Under the pieces are notes generated by a model. The model saw nothing but the letters and a program-made list of their open reading frames with translations, was not told the origin of the DNA and ran no database searches. Of a stretch of 64,000 bases of DNA, positions 16,264 through 24,648 are shown piece by piece. The position numbers were made by a program, and so were the translations under genes. Position 1 is the stretch's first letter, and every line of letters starts with the position of its first letter. Origin of the DNA: Desulfonispora thiosulfatigenes DSM 11270 (GTDB lineage: Bacteria > Bacillota > Peptococcia > Peptococcales > Desulfonisporaceae); contig NZ_FWWT01000005.1 in NCBI RefSeq assembly GCF_900176035.1, forward strand, positions 124,001 through 188,000, read 5' to 3'.

Positions 16264-16953
16264 TTATTTAGTGATTAAAAATATATCTGCACCGTACCTT
16301 GCAATTAATGATGCATTAATTATTGCTTTAAAGGCTATATCATTAATTAAATCTTCATCAGCTATCTCACTGATTCTTATATGTTCTTTTCCTGTTGATA
16401 TTGTTTTTGCTGTTTGATATAGGGCATACCCTTCAGTACTAATTTGTCTAAGATGTATCTGGCTAAAATCAAATCCATTTGCCCTTACCGTAGGTTCTGA
16501 CAGCTTCCACAGCACCTCATCAGCCGTAAGAAGAAATAGAATAGAAATGTAACTTGGTGATGTATCCCTTATATCCATGTCTTGTTTCTGTAATAGATGA
16601 TAGCACCTTTTCTTGTGGCTATGATTTAAAAATACTTCTCCTTTGAAGTTATTGCTAAGTAATCTTAGTCTGATTCGCAAAGTATTATTTTTTAGTCTTC
16701 CAAAGCAATCTTTCACTAAATCTTTATACTTAATTTCATTGCCATTCAGTTTTTCTTTTAAATAAAAGCAGGTACTTATATAGGATCTGTTCCTAGCATT
16801 ACTTCCACAGTTATTACAATTTACAACACCTCCATCACAATTAAAATAGTTTTGAATAATTATTCCACTGTCTCTTGGTGAAAAATTTGGTGCCGCCATC
16901 ATCAGTTTTTCTATTCCTTCTAGTGATGTACCATACATAAAAAGTCTTGACAT
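16264..16953 (-). CDS. Conjugative-element associated protein, possible DUF6075-like C-terminus
   Basis: This protein has 229 residues. The first part (MSRLFMYGTSLEGIEKLMM) carries a cysteine cluster (CDGGVVNCNNCGSNARNRSY), possibly metal binding. The last 110 residues (FLNHSHKKRCYHLL to the end) resemble DUF6075-type proteins of clostridial integrative elements. No catalytic motif is evident. The start is the second ATG, at 16953; the ATG nine bases earlier is closer to AAAGGA. It is the first gene of a two-gene unit with the truncated downstream protein. A strong hairpin with T run lies just upstream and may act as an attenuator or as the end of the previous unit. Confidence 0.55.
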   Translation of the reverse strand: MSRLFMYGTSLEGIEKLMMAAPNFSPRDSGIIIQNYFNCDGGVVNCNNCGSNARNRSYISTCFYLKEKLNGNEIKYKDLVKDCFGRLKNNTLRIRLRLLSNNFKGEVFLNHSHKKRCYHLLQKQDMDIRDTSPSYISILFLLTADEVLWKLSEPTVRANGFDFSQIHLRQISTEGYALYQTAKTISTGKEHIRISEIADEDLINDIAFKAIINASLIARYGADIFLITK

Positions 16954-16983
16954 TATTCTCATTCCTTTCTTTTTGTTTTGAAA

Positions 16984-17029
16984 TAAAAAAAGCGAAGCCT
17001 ATCGATCATAAGTTGATCGATGACTTCGC
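16984..17029 (-). terminator. Strong hairpin with T run upstream of the 16264-16953 gene
   Basis: In the minus direction GCGAAG and ATCGATC pair with GATCGAT and CTTCGC, followed by seven T. It may end transcription from the XRE/membrane operon or act as a leader attenuator for the next gene. Confidence 0.65.
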
Positions 17030-17061
17030 CTCTTTGGATTTCTGTATTTAGTTTTAGACTT

Positions 17062-17102
17062 TTATAAAAAAACAGCATCAAGACTTTTTTCTCAGTGCTG
17101 TT
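17062..17102 (-). terminator. Terminator downstream of the membrane protein gene
   Basis: In the minus direction AACAGCA and TGCTGTT form a stem around an 18-base loop, followed by seven T. It lies 50 bases beyond the stop codon of the 17152-17595 gene. Confidence 0.65.
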
Positions 17103-17151
17103 AAGGTTTTTTATTTTATTGTTTAAATAAAGGGACTCTCATTTGCAGTTA

Positions 17152-17595
17152 TTAATATTTCTTACTTAGATATCTATAGATAATAATTCCAATTACATAT
17201 TGAAATACAAACAGTCCACCTAGATATATAACAATCAAATCACTATTGTCTATTATTTCTAAACTTCCAAGTATAGAAAACACAACTATTGAAATCGATA
17301 GAACAATTATTCCTAAAATATAAGCATATCTACCTGACTTATCTCTCAGCCTTTCCTTTCTTTCATCCTTTAATTCAATATTTTCATTTTGTGTCTTTTC
17401 CATATATTTATCTTTATTTTCTGGTCTTGTCCAATAGTAATACTTCCACAACATAACTGCACCAAAAACAATACCTGTAGTTGCGAATCCACTCAATATG
17501 CTATTTAATTTAGTTTCAAATAACAATATAAAAACTAGACATGCTATTCCAATTATCAAATTTCCCAATCCAATTATAAAATTATTCTTCTTCAT
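17152..17595 (-). CDS. Four-helix membrane protein paired with an XRE regulator
   Basis: This 147-residue protein has four hydrophobic segments: about residues 6-24, 30-48, 87-108 and 117-138. A charged cytoplasmic-type loop (ENIELKDERKERLRDKSG) lies between the second and third, a sequence seen in small DUF2178-like membrane proteins. The start is the ATG at 17595, preceded by AGGGGG. It overlaps the end of the regulator gene by 14 bases, so translation is coupled. Such XRE/membrane pairs are common in Clostridia; the role is unknown. Confidence 0.7.
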   Translation of the reverse strand: MKKNNFIIGLGNLIIGIACLVFILLFETKLNSILSGFATTGIVFGAVMLWKYYYWTRPENKDKYMEKTQNENIELKDERKERLRDKSGRYAYILGIIVLSISIVVFSILGSLEIIDNSDLIVIYLGGLFVFQYVIGIIIYRYLSKKY

Positions 17596-17797
17596 TCTTT
17601 TTTCCCCCTTCATAGACAAAAATTTGTTCAATTGATTTTCCAAAATAATCAGAGATAACAAATGCTAATTCTAAAGATGGATTATATTTTCCTGTTTCAA
17701 TAGAACTAACTGTTTGTCTTGAAACAAGAATCGCTTTAGCGAATTCTTCTTGGCTCAATCCCTTCTCCTTACGTAGCATTTCTACTTTGTTTTTCAA
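17582..17797 (-). CDS. XRE-family transcriptional regulator
   Basis: This is a 71-residue stand-alone Cro/C1-type helix-turn-helix protein. The HTH spans KGLSQEEFAKAILVSRQTVS, followed by the SIETGKYNPSLELAFVIS helix typical of YozG/YgzD-like short repressors. GGAGGGTG lies ahead of the start. Two direct repeats around a consensus promoter just upstream are likely operators, so I expect autorepression. It is coupled to the downstream membrane protein gene. Confidence 0.88.
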   Translation of the reverse strand: MKNKVEMLRKEKGLSQEEFAKAILVSRQTVSSIETGKYNPSLELAFVISDYFGKSIEQIFVYEGGKKNEEE

Positions 17798-17819
17798 GCA
17801 ATAACACCCTCCTTTTATT

Positions 17820-17882
17820 TTGACAAGTTTCCTTTACATATAATGTACTACGTATTTATATTCTTGTCAAGGTTCCTTTACA
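17820..17882 (-). promoter_or_regulatory. Promoter with paired direct-repeat operators for the XRE operon
   Basis: In the minus direction TTGACA and TACATT are 17 bases apart, a near-consensus sigma-A promoter. A 19-bp repeat occurs twice in the same orientation, at 17820-17838 and 17864-17882 (TGTAAAGGAAMCTTGWCAA). One copy overlaps the -35 box and the other lies just downstream of the -10 box. Binding of the XRE protein there would block the promoter. Confidence 0.65.
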
Positions 17883-17974
17883 ATATTGTGGTGAGAAAAG
17901 CCTAAACTCATCTATCATAAGGTTGAGGAAGATTTGCATTTTTGTGTTTCTGTATTTAGTTTTAATTTTGTATA

Positions 17975-18009
17975 AAGCAAAAGCACCAAGATTTTTACAC
18001 CTTGATGCT
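17975..18009 (-). terminator. Terminator downstream of the methyltransferase gene
   Basis: In the minus direction GCATCAAG and CTTGGTGC pair with one mismatch around GTGTAAAAAT, followed by TTTTGCTTTA. Confidence 0.55.
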
Positions 18010-18069
18010 CTGAAAACCTTTATCTCTATTTAGATAATATCACAATAAAACATTTGTGTTTTTTATAGC

Positions 18070-18828
18070 TTATATTTTCTGTGCAACTATTAAAAATCTA
18101 TGTTCAGTCCCTTGAATAACACCATCTGTCTCTAGTTTTTTTTGGAATTTACTTAAATTTTCAAAACAAGTATCGACTGAAAATCCAGGAAATTCCCACT
18201 CAATTATTTTTGCGAAATATACCAACGCACCTACATCATAAAAATAGATTGGGGTAAATACTTCTTCCGATTTTAGTATTTCAAAACCATCCATCTTCAA
18301 CTCAGTAACACTATTATTCAATGTATGGTTTGGAAATTGCGGTTGGAAGTTATCTATCAGTCTACTTGATAAATCATAATCATTTTTACCGCCAATCTGC
18401 TGCGTAATAAAATAACCACCTTTTTTTAATATGCGACTCACTTCGTAAGCATCAAACGATTCATGACGGTTGATTATTATATCAAAATAATTATTCTCAA
18501 ACGGTAATTTATCATCTTCATATACTTGCCTAACGGTAATTCCGAGCGGTTCAAGTTTTTCTTTACAAATCTTTACATTTGGAGGATATGCTTCGGTAAC
18601 GGAAGTCAAGGCTTGAGGGTGTTTAAGAGTAAGAACAAACTCTCCACCTCCAGTTCCCATATCCAAAAGCTTATCAGTATTTTTGAGAGATGATAAGACA
18701 ATCGAACGATAATTCCAAGGTAAATCCTCACTGTCCCATCTACCATCAATATATGAAAAATCCCATCCTTTGAACGCATGAGTTTCTTCGGATTTCCACT
18801 TTCTTTTTAATTCAATTAAATTCATCAT
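18070..18828 (-). CDS. Class I SAM-dependent methyltransferase
   Basis: This is a 252-residue methyltransferase with a Rossmann core. Motif I is LLDMGTGGGEF (about residues 54-64), the acidic motif II region is SVTEAYPPNV, and the post-I segment is FDIIINRHESFD. The product binds S-adenosylmethionine; the substrate cannot be told from sequence. Related type-11 methyltransferases are scattered in Firmicutes, often near resistance or mobile genes. GGGG lies just ahead of the tandem ATGATG start. It stands alone with its own terminator. The upstream region carries competing inverted repeats. Confidence 0.8.
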   Translation of the reverse strand: MMNLIELKRKWKSEETHAFKGWDFSYIDGRWDSEDLPWNYRSIVLSSLKNTDKLLDMGTGGGEFVLTLKHPQALTSVTEAYPPNVKICKEKLEPLGITVRQVYEDDKLPFENNYFDIIINRHESFDAYEVSRILKKGGYFITQQIGGKNDYDLSSRLIDNFQPQFPNHTLNNSVTELKMDGFEILKSEEVFTPIYFYDVGALVYFAKIIEWEFPGFSVDTCFENLSKFQKKLETDGVIQGTEHRFLIVAQKI

Positions 18829-18866
18829 AACTACCCCTTTATATTTATTATAAGCCGATAAACGGT

Positions 18867-18936
18867 GCAGTTAACTGATAACAAATTTATTTAATCTCGG
18901 CACAATCTGTTATCAGATTATACTAACTGCCCCGAG
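18867..18936 (-). promoter_or_regulatory. Competing inverted repeats upstream of the methyltransferase
   Basis: A long stem can form between GCAGTTA plus CTGATAACA (18867-18883) and TGTTATCAG plus TAACTGC (18908-18930). A second stem, CTCGG (18896-18900) with CCGAG (18932-18936), is incompatible with it. A TATAAT-like box on the minus strand (18917-18922) lies inside the structure, so it may be either an operator over a promoter or an RNA switch. The rest of the 18829-19181 gap holds no gene that I can see. Confidence 0.4.
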
Positions 18937-19181
18937 TAATTAATTCGTTGTATTCTCAAGACGAGTTCACCCCTTTCAAAGATTATATTAAATTCTCCCA
19001 AGTTGGAAGAATTTTCTTCATACTAAACAATCTTCATTTTCTTCATTTCTACCCTGTCATCACTTAAATTACTCTATGTCATCTATAAAACACCCCTAAA
19101 ACAAGGGTCAAAAAACGGTGTTTTTCCACTCATTTTCGACCCCAAAACAGGCCTCTACCTACTACATGTTGTGTCTAAACC

Positions 19182-20570
19182 CTACTTTTTCGCCTCTGAG
19201 GTACTAGATGTCATCAGAATTATACTCTCAACGTGAGAAGTCAACGGAAACATGTCCACAGGTTGTACTTTTTTCACTTCATACCCACCCGCTACTATAA
19301 ATTTTAAATCGCGTGCTAGAGTTGATGGATTACAGGATACATATATGATTTTCCCAGGTTTAGCCTCTACCATCGCTTGTAGGGTTTCTTGATCGCAGCC
19401 CTTGCGTGGTGGATCTACGACGATTACATCAGCACTATTTCCTTCTTCTACCCACTTAGGTAACCATTTTTCTATTTTTGCAGCTATAAATTCTGCATTA
19501 GTGACTTCATTTATTATTGCATTAAATTTAGCATCTTCAGTTGCACGGGTTACAGATTCTATTCCATATACTTTCTTTGCATGTTTTGCCATAAATAATG
19601 AAATTGTTCCTATTCCACAATAAGCATCTACTACAGTTTCTGTGCCTGTTAATCCCGCATATTCTAATGCTTTGGTATATAGTTTTTCAGCTTGCTCTGT
19701 ATTTACTTGGAAAAAGGATTCTGGGGAAATTGCAAAGTCTAAAGAACCTAATTTATCTGATATTAATCCTTTTCCTTTAAGTAATTTAAATTCTTTCCCT
19801 AAAATAATCGGCCCTGGTTCAGGATTTATATTTTGGAAAAATGATGTTACTTCTGGAAACTTTTCTTCGATCAGTGAAATTATTTTATTTAATTTATTAG
19901 CTTTATTATTGGTGACAAAAATCAGCATTATTTCATTAGTTTCTTTGGATTGTCTAAAAACTATATTTCTTAAATATCCCGTTTTATCTTTTTGATTATA
20001 GACTTTTATTTGTTCATCAGTTAATATTTCTTCTAAGAATACTACAATTTCATTAATCTTTTCGCTAAATAAAGAACAATTATTTGTGCCCATTACATCA
20101 TGGCTATTTTTATTATAAAAACCGAGGGTTACTTGTCCATCTTTTTTGTGAACGTGAAATTGTCCTTTATTACGATAAGCTACGGGTTCATCCATACCAA
20201 TGGTTGGGGCAACTTCTATTTCAATGCCACCGATTTTTTTTAGGGTACTTTCTACTATTTCCTTTTTCATTTCTAATTGAGCATCATAGTTCATGTGTTG
20301 TAAACTACACCCGCCACAAGTATCGATTAAAGTACAATTTTCTTGGTTTCTATTTTTAGAAGCTACGATAATTTCTTTTAATACTCCTCTTGCAAAACTC
20401 TTTTTAACTTCCGTAATTTTTACTTTTACTTCTTCACCTGGGATAGCTCCTGGTACAAAGATAGCAAAATTATTTATTCTTCCAATTCCTTCTCCTTCAT
20501 GAGAATGAGAATTTACAACTAGGGTATACTCTTGGTTTAATTCGACAGGCTTTACTGAATGTTTTTGCAC
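19182..20570 (-). CDS. rlmD: 23S rRNA (uracil-C5)-methyltransferase
   Basis: This 462-residue protein is of the RlmD/RlmCD (RumA) family, which methylates C5 of uracil in 23S rRNA using SAM. An N-terminal TRAM domain spans about residues 8-68. The iron-sulfur cysteines are in CTLIDTCGGCSLQH, with a further cysteine near TNNCSLF. The methyltransferase core has VVDAYCGIGTISLF and VVDPPRKGC, and the catalytic cysteine is in YVSCNPSTLARDL. It starts at a GTG with GGAGGAATATAA ahead. The last 16 residues diverge from the usual HVETVVLLSR-type end. It is divergently transcribed from the 20616 gene, with 45 bases between. Confidence 0.93.
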   Translation of the reverse strand: MQKHSVKPVELNQEYTLVVNSHSHEGEGIGRINNFAIFVPGAIPGEEVKVKITEVKKSFARGVLKEIIVASKNRNQENCTLIDTCGGCSLQHMNYDAQLEMKKEIVESTLKKIGGIEIEVAPTIGMDEPVAYRNKGQFHVHKKDGQVTLGFYNKNSHDVMGTNNCSLFSEKINEIVVFLEEILTDEQIKVYNQKDKTGYLRNIVFRQSKETNEIMLIFVTNNKANKLNKIISLIEEKFPEVTSFFQNINPEPGPIILGKEFKLLKGKGLISDKLGSLDFAISPESFFQVNTEQAEKLYTKALEYAGLTGTETVVDAYCGIGTISLFMAKHAKKVYGIESVTRATEDAKFNAIINEVTNAEFIAAKIEKWLPKWVEEGNSADVIVVDPPRKGCDQETLQAMVEAKPGKIIYVSCNPSTLARDLKFIVAGGYEVKKVQPVDMFPLTSHVESIILMTSSTSEAKK

Positions 20571-20615
20571 TTATATTCCTCCTGAAAATTACATATTATA
20601 TTAATGGTGATGTGA

Positions 20616-21224
20616 ATGTATGATTTAAATAAGTTTTATGAAAATTTAACTACTATTTTATCTCGTCCAATAGATTTTACATGTGAAAATGTATATTTAG
20701 ATTTAGCTACCTTTACTAATTATAAGGTTAATTTAATCCTGGAGAAAATAAATATTCCTCCTTTAGAAAATCCATTAATTGATGCTACCTTTTTAATCGT
20801 AAATTCGATGAAATCTTGTCATTTAACCCAAACTAAATTGGGCATAAATGAACTTTTAAAATCATTTCTTTTGCACATTACTCCTGATAATCAAGAAAAA
20901 TGTGCTGAATGTTATAGCGATTTTTTGTATGAAATATTTCTCAATAGTTTACAAGATACTTATCCTTATACTGATTTATTATGGACCTATTTTGGGGACT
21001 GTTTTCATACGGTTGCTTTAATCTTAGTTGAAAATGGTTACATTGAAGGTTCAGATATATTTTTAAAAAAAATTGCTCTTATGGGAAAAATAGCTGCTCA
21101 AAAAGGGCTTCACACTAGTAATATTCAGCATTTCCTTCATACTCTAGAGGTACGAGCATATGAATTAAAGTTTGATGATTTGGCTAACTCAGCTAAAAAT
21201 TATCGCTTTAATTTAGAAAACTAA
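20616..21224 (+). CDS. Conserved-type soluble protein, unknown
   Basis: This 202-residue protein is probably cytoplasmic, rich in leucine and aromatic residues, and predicted mostly helical by composition. Five of its seven cysteines lie in the first 110 residues, including a CAEC pair. There is no signal peptide and no membrane segment. I do not recognise a family. The start ATG at 20616 has only a weak GGTGAT ahead. The stop is 10 bases before the next gene, whose GGAGG overlaps the gap, so the two form an operon. With its partner it may be lineage-specific. Confidence 0.6.
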   Translation: MYDLNKFYENLTTILSRPIDFTCENVYLDLATFTNYKVNLILEKINIPPLENPLIDATFLIVNSMKSCHLTQTKLGINELLKSFLLHITPDNQEKCAECYSDFLYEIFLNSLQDTYPYTDLLWTYFGDCFHTVALILVENGYIEGSDIFLKKIALMGKIAAQKGLHTSNIQHFLHTLEVRAYELKFDDLANSAKNYRFNLEN

Positions 21225-21234
21225 GGAGGTATTT

Positions 21235-22335
21235 ATGTTTTCTAAAGTTTTTTATCCCTACATAATTACTAGTATGATTAGTGGACTGTTAACTTTACTT
21301 GGTTCAGTGGGTATATTTATCTCCATTATTCTCCAACGTAAAGTTGAACGTTTGCAAGCCATATTAGAAGAATTTATAGATTTATCTAATAACAACAATA
21401 TGAATTTAAGTGGTAAAATGTATAACTTAATTCAAAAATATCAAATGCACTATATCTTACCACAAAATCCACGTCGCATTATTTTAATTTATTTAAATGC
21501 AACTTTAGGTCTTGCTCTTACTTTATGGACACTTTTATACTTTTTAATTTATGAAGGACCTTTTATCTGGATTACTGTTTTTTATCTTTTACCACTAGTA
21601 GGTATTATTTTAATTATGGGGTGGTTTAGAAGACTTTTGTATTACTTAATAAGTATTGATTCTACACCACTTTTAAGTTCTATAATTCCACCTCCTAAAA
21701 AACTTCATAGTGTTTCATATTTATCGAGTTATATTAATTTATCTGTTAAGTCTGTTTTAAGACAAGCTAGGCTAAGCCTTTTAATAAAACAAGAAAATAC
21801 AACTGGCACTAAAAATCCTTGGGTGGTTACTTTAAAGGAAGAATTATCTTTTGATGACTTCCACTATTTTCTAGTGATATCTGATAAGGATTGCCCACTT
21901 TTTATTAGTTTTGGTGAGATCTTATTTGATTTTCCTATTGATTCGATTACAGGTAAACCCTGCCCAATTAAGAAAAATATAAATGTACCTATTGGTAATT
22001 TTATAGTTGATAATTTATCAGATGATTTAAACGCATGTTTACTTATCTTTACAAGAGGAGAAAGAAATCCCCTCAAGTATGACTTAGATCTTAAGTTTAG
22101 TAATAATTATTATACCCCTGCTAGTGATTTAGATATTTCTATTGAACATCAAATTACTTATTCTATAGAAAATAATCAAATAAATATTCTAGAAAATGAA
22201 AGTTCTTTACCCTTTATCAAAGAATTATCATCTATGTTCATTTTAAATAACAAAATTAATTATTTGCCTATTAATAATAACAATTTAAATAAAGGAATGC
22301 TCATTTCAGGTGATCCAGAAGTTTATGTTGACTAA
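21235..22335 (+). CDS. Membrane-anchored protein, unknown
   Basis: This 366-residue protein has an N-terminal hydrophobic segment (about residues 10-30), two adjacent membrane segments (about 80-102 and 105-128), then a long hydrophilic domain of more than 200 residues with no motif I recognise. AAGGAGG lies six bases before the ATG. It is co-transcribed with the 20616 gene. It converges with the CPBP gene, and the two 3' ends overlap by four bases. Because the large domain follows three helices, it would lie outside the cytoplasm if the N-terminus is inside; this is inference. Confidence 0.6.
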   Translation: MFSKVFYPYIITSMISGLLTLLGSVGIFISIILQRKVERLQAILEEFIDLSNNNNMNLSGKMYNLIQKYQMHYILPQNPRRIILIYLNATLGLALTLWTLLYFLIYEGPFIWITVFYLLPLVGIILIMGWFRRLLYYLISIDSTPLLSSIIPPPKKLHSVSYLSSYINLSVKSVLRQARLSLLIKQENTTGTKNPWVVTLKEELSFDDFHYFLVISDKDCPLFISFGEILFDFPIDSITGKPCPIKKNINVPIGNFIVDNLSDDLNACLLIFTRGERNPLKYDLDLKFSNNYYTPASDLDISIEHQITYSIENNQINILENESSLPFIKELSSMFILNNKINYLPINNNNLNKGMLISGDPEVYVD

Positions 22336-23054
22336 CCTAATCCAAAAATCAAAAATGTCATAATACTATTCCACACTCCATGGGCAATCATAGAGGGGTA
22401 TATTGAACCAGATCTTTCATATAAAAGATTTAACCAAACTCCTCCAATCGTGATGGGAATAAAACGAATGAGATCAAAGTGCACACTACCAAAAATAATT
22501 GAAGTAATAGCTATTGCCCATTTTACCCCTACCCTTTTTCGAAAAGCTTGATACAAAAATCCTCTAAAATATATTTCTTCACTAATTGGAGCGAAAACTC
22601 CTGTAACTATAAAGGGAATGAACATTTCCCATTTAGTGGTTGCCGACATAATGATTTGGGCTACATCTTGAGGATTAACTTTAATATTTAAGACTAAATT
22701 AATTAACAAGCTAATTAAGGAGATTAAAAAGAATAAGCTAATACCATGTAATATGCCTTTTCTCACCCAATATCCCAAATTATTATTACTAAAGCCTAAG
22801 GATACTAATCCCTCTTTATATTTAATAAACACAAAGTAATAAATAAATACTAAAAAGAGGACAGTTTGTAATAAGCTACTTAATAACAATTGGTTAATGC
22901 TACTTGCTCCCCCAGGTAAAAAATCTAATAGAGAAATAATCATGCCTTGACCAAAATTTTTCAATAAAAAACCGGAAATTATTACTAAAACAAAAACTAA
23001 AATTGCCTCATAAATTTTCCAAGGTGGATTATTTCTTAAAGTTGATTGCAACAT
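22332..23054 (-). CDS. CPBP family intramembrane metalloprotease
   Basis: This 240-residue membrane protein of the CPBP (CaaX protease and bacteriocin-processing, Abi) family has about seven hydrophobic segments. The conserved motif 1, EEIYFRGFLY, lies at about residues 160-169, motif 2 FGSVHFD at about 190, and motif 3 HGVWNS near the C-terminus. These supply the expected glutamates and histidines. By family it is an intramembrane protease; the substrate is unknown. AGGAG is seven bases ahead of the ATG. It stands alone and is not next to any visible bacteriocin gene. Confidence 0.9.
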   Translation of the reverse strand: MLQSTLRNNPPWKIYEAILVFVLVIISGFLLKNFGQGMIISLLDFLPGGASSINQLLLSSLLQTVLFLVFIYYFVFIKYKEGLVSLGFSNNNLGYWVRKGILHGISLFFLISLISLLINLVLNIKVNPQDVAQIIMSATTKWEMFIPFIVTGVFAPISEEIYFRGFLYQAFRKRVGVKWAIAITSIIFGSVHFDLIRFIPITIGGVWLNLLYERSGSIYPSMIAHGVWNSIMTFLIFGLG

Positions 23055-23158
23055 TTTTTATCTCCTAACTTTTTAAAGATTATTAAATCTCTTATTAATC
23101 TTAATTTATCGTCCTGGGTATTATTATATACTAAATTTAGAAAATTAATTAAAATAAA

Positions 23159-23190
23159 AACACTTTGGACTAAAATTAAATCCAAAGTGT
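23159..23190 (-). terminator. Terminator of the gatCAB operon
   Basis: In the minus direction ACACTTTGGA and TCCAAAGTGT form a perfect stem followed by TTTTATTTT, just beyond the gatB stop. Confidence 0.85.
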
Positions 23191-23198
23191 ATTTTTAA

Positions 23199-24647
23199 TT
23201 ACATTTGTGATAACTTTTCATTTAATATTTTATTTACTACTCCAGGATTAGCTTGTCCTTTGGTTTCTTTCATGACTTGGCCTACTAAAAATCCAATAGC
23301 TTTTCCTTTACCAGCTTTAAAATCTTCAACAGATTTAGGATTATTAGCAATTATCGTTTCAATAACAGATGCTAACTCTCCTTCATCAGAAATTTGTACT
23401 AGTCCCTGTTCTTTAACTATTTCCTCAGCATCTTTACCAGAAGCAAACATTTCATCAAAAACAGTTTTAGCAATTTTACCACTAATAGTACCTTTTTCGA
23501 TTAACTCTAATAACTTAGCTAGACCTTGAGGCGTTATTTTACTATCACTTATTTCAATAGCTTCTGCATTTAATAATTTCATAAACTCGCCCATAATCCA
23601 GTTACTAACTGCTTTAGGATCATTAAAGATTGCTACTGTTTGATCATAAAATTCAGCTAAAGCTCTAGAGCTAGTAATTACACTTGCATCATATTCTGGT
23701 AAGCCTTGCTCAGTAACTAGTCTATTTTTCTTATCATCTGGTAATTCAGGTAAAGAATTTCTTAATGAAGTAATATATTCTTGATCAATTACAATTGGCG
23801 CTAAATCTGGATCTGGGAAATATCTATAATCACTAAATCCTTCTTTAGATCTTAAAGAACGAGTTACTCCTTTATTTTCATCCCATGTACGAGTTTCTTG
23901 AATGATTCTACCGCCGTCTTCAATTTCCGCAATTTGTCTTTCTATTTCATATTCAATTGCTCTTTGAACTGATCTAAATGAGTTTAAGTTTTTTACTTCT
24001 GCCCTTGTTCCAAATTCTTTTTGTCCTACTGGTCGTACTGAAACGTTAGCATCACAACGTAAGGAACCTTGTTCCATTTTTACATCTGATACACCAGTAT
24101 ATTCGATATATGCTTTTAATTTTTCTAGATAAGCCCTTGCTTCTTCTGCTGAGCGCATATCAGGTTCAGAAACTATTTCTATTAAAGGTACTCCACCACG
24201 ATTATAATCAGCTAAAGAAGTGTCTGAATCCGTAATACTAGATCCTTGGTGAACTAACTTTCCAGCATCTTCTTCCATATGGATTTGAGTAATTCCAACT
24301 CTTTTTGTTTCTCCATTAACTTCTATGTCTAAGTGACCATTTTTACAAATAGGAAAGTGAAATTGTGATGTTTGATAAGCTTTTGGTAAATCAGGATAAA
24401 AGTAATTTTTACGGTCAAATTCACTATACTCAGAGATATCACAATTTACCGCAATTCCAGCTTTAACTGCATATTCTAGTACTTGTTTATTTAAGACTGG
24501 TAAGGTGCCAGGAAGTGCTAAACACACAGGGCAAACATTTGTATTAGGTTCTAATCCAAATTCATTAGGACAACTACAAAAGATTTTTGTGTTAGTTTTT
24601 AATTCTACGTGCACTTCTAAACCAATAACTGCTTCGTAATTTGCCAT
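23199..24647 (-). CDS. gatB: Asp-tRNA(Asn)/Glu-tRNA(Gln) amidotransferase subunit B
   Basis: This 482-residue protein is GatB, the kinase and tRNA-binding subunit that activates the mischarged glutamate or aspartate with ATP. The N-terminal signature [20 protein letters not shown] is complete. Zinc-binding cysteines appear in CSCP and CPVCLALPG. The [17 protein letters not shown] motif follows, and the C-terminal YqeY-like tail domain spans about residues 330-480. GGAGGTGAAATAAG precedes the ATG. It is the last gene of the gatC-gatA-gatB operon and starts one base past the end of gatA. Confidence 0.97.
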   Translation of the reverse strand: MANYEAVIGLEVHVELKTNTKIFCSCPNEFGLEPNTNVCPVCLALPGTLPVLNKQVLEYAVKAGIAVNCDISEYSEFDRKNYFYPDLPKAYQTSQFHFPICKNGHLDIEVNGETKRVGITQIHMEEDAGKLVHQGSSITDSDTSLADYNRGGVPLIEIVSEPDMRSAEEARAYLEKLKAYIEYTGVSDVKMEQGSLRCDANVSVRPVGQKEFGTRAEVKNLNSFRSVQRAIEYEIERQIAEIEDGGRIIQETRTWDENKGVTRSLRSKEGFSDYRYFPDPDLAPIVIDQEYITSLRNSLPELPDDKKNRLVTEQGLPEYDASVITSSRALAEFYDQTVAIFNDPKAVSNWIMGEFMKLLNAEAIEISDSKITPQGLAKLLELIEKGTISGKIAKTVFDEMFASGKDAEEIVKEQGLVQISDEGELASVIETIIANNPKSVEDFKAGKGKAIGFLVGQVMKETKGQANPGVVNKILNEKLSQM

Positions 24648-24648
24648 C

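Larger units (their letters stand above)
2891..19240. mobile_element. Candidate integrated block bounded by the two rlmD 3' ends
   Basis: The left border is the detached rlmD-like tail (HVETVVLMSR...stop). The right border is the 3' end of the intact rlmD gene, which has an unusual tail (HVESIILMT, then SSTSEAKK). Both read on the minus strand in the orientation expected if a circular element integrated near the HVE codons, rebuilt rlmD with its own tail, and displaced the original one. The block contains a serine recombinase remnant, conjugative-element genes, the RIT element and the metal ATPases. The 3' end of this methyltransferase gene (rum) is a known integration hotspot for integrative elements in Firmicutes. 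The element is decayed, so this is inference. Confidence 0.4.

Noticed and set aside
16264-16953. Considered as a zinc-finger transcription factor because of CNNCGSN
   Set aside because: Only one loose cysteine cluster is present and no DNA-binding fold is evident; context suggests an element accessory protein.
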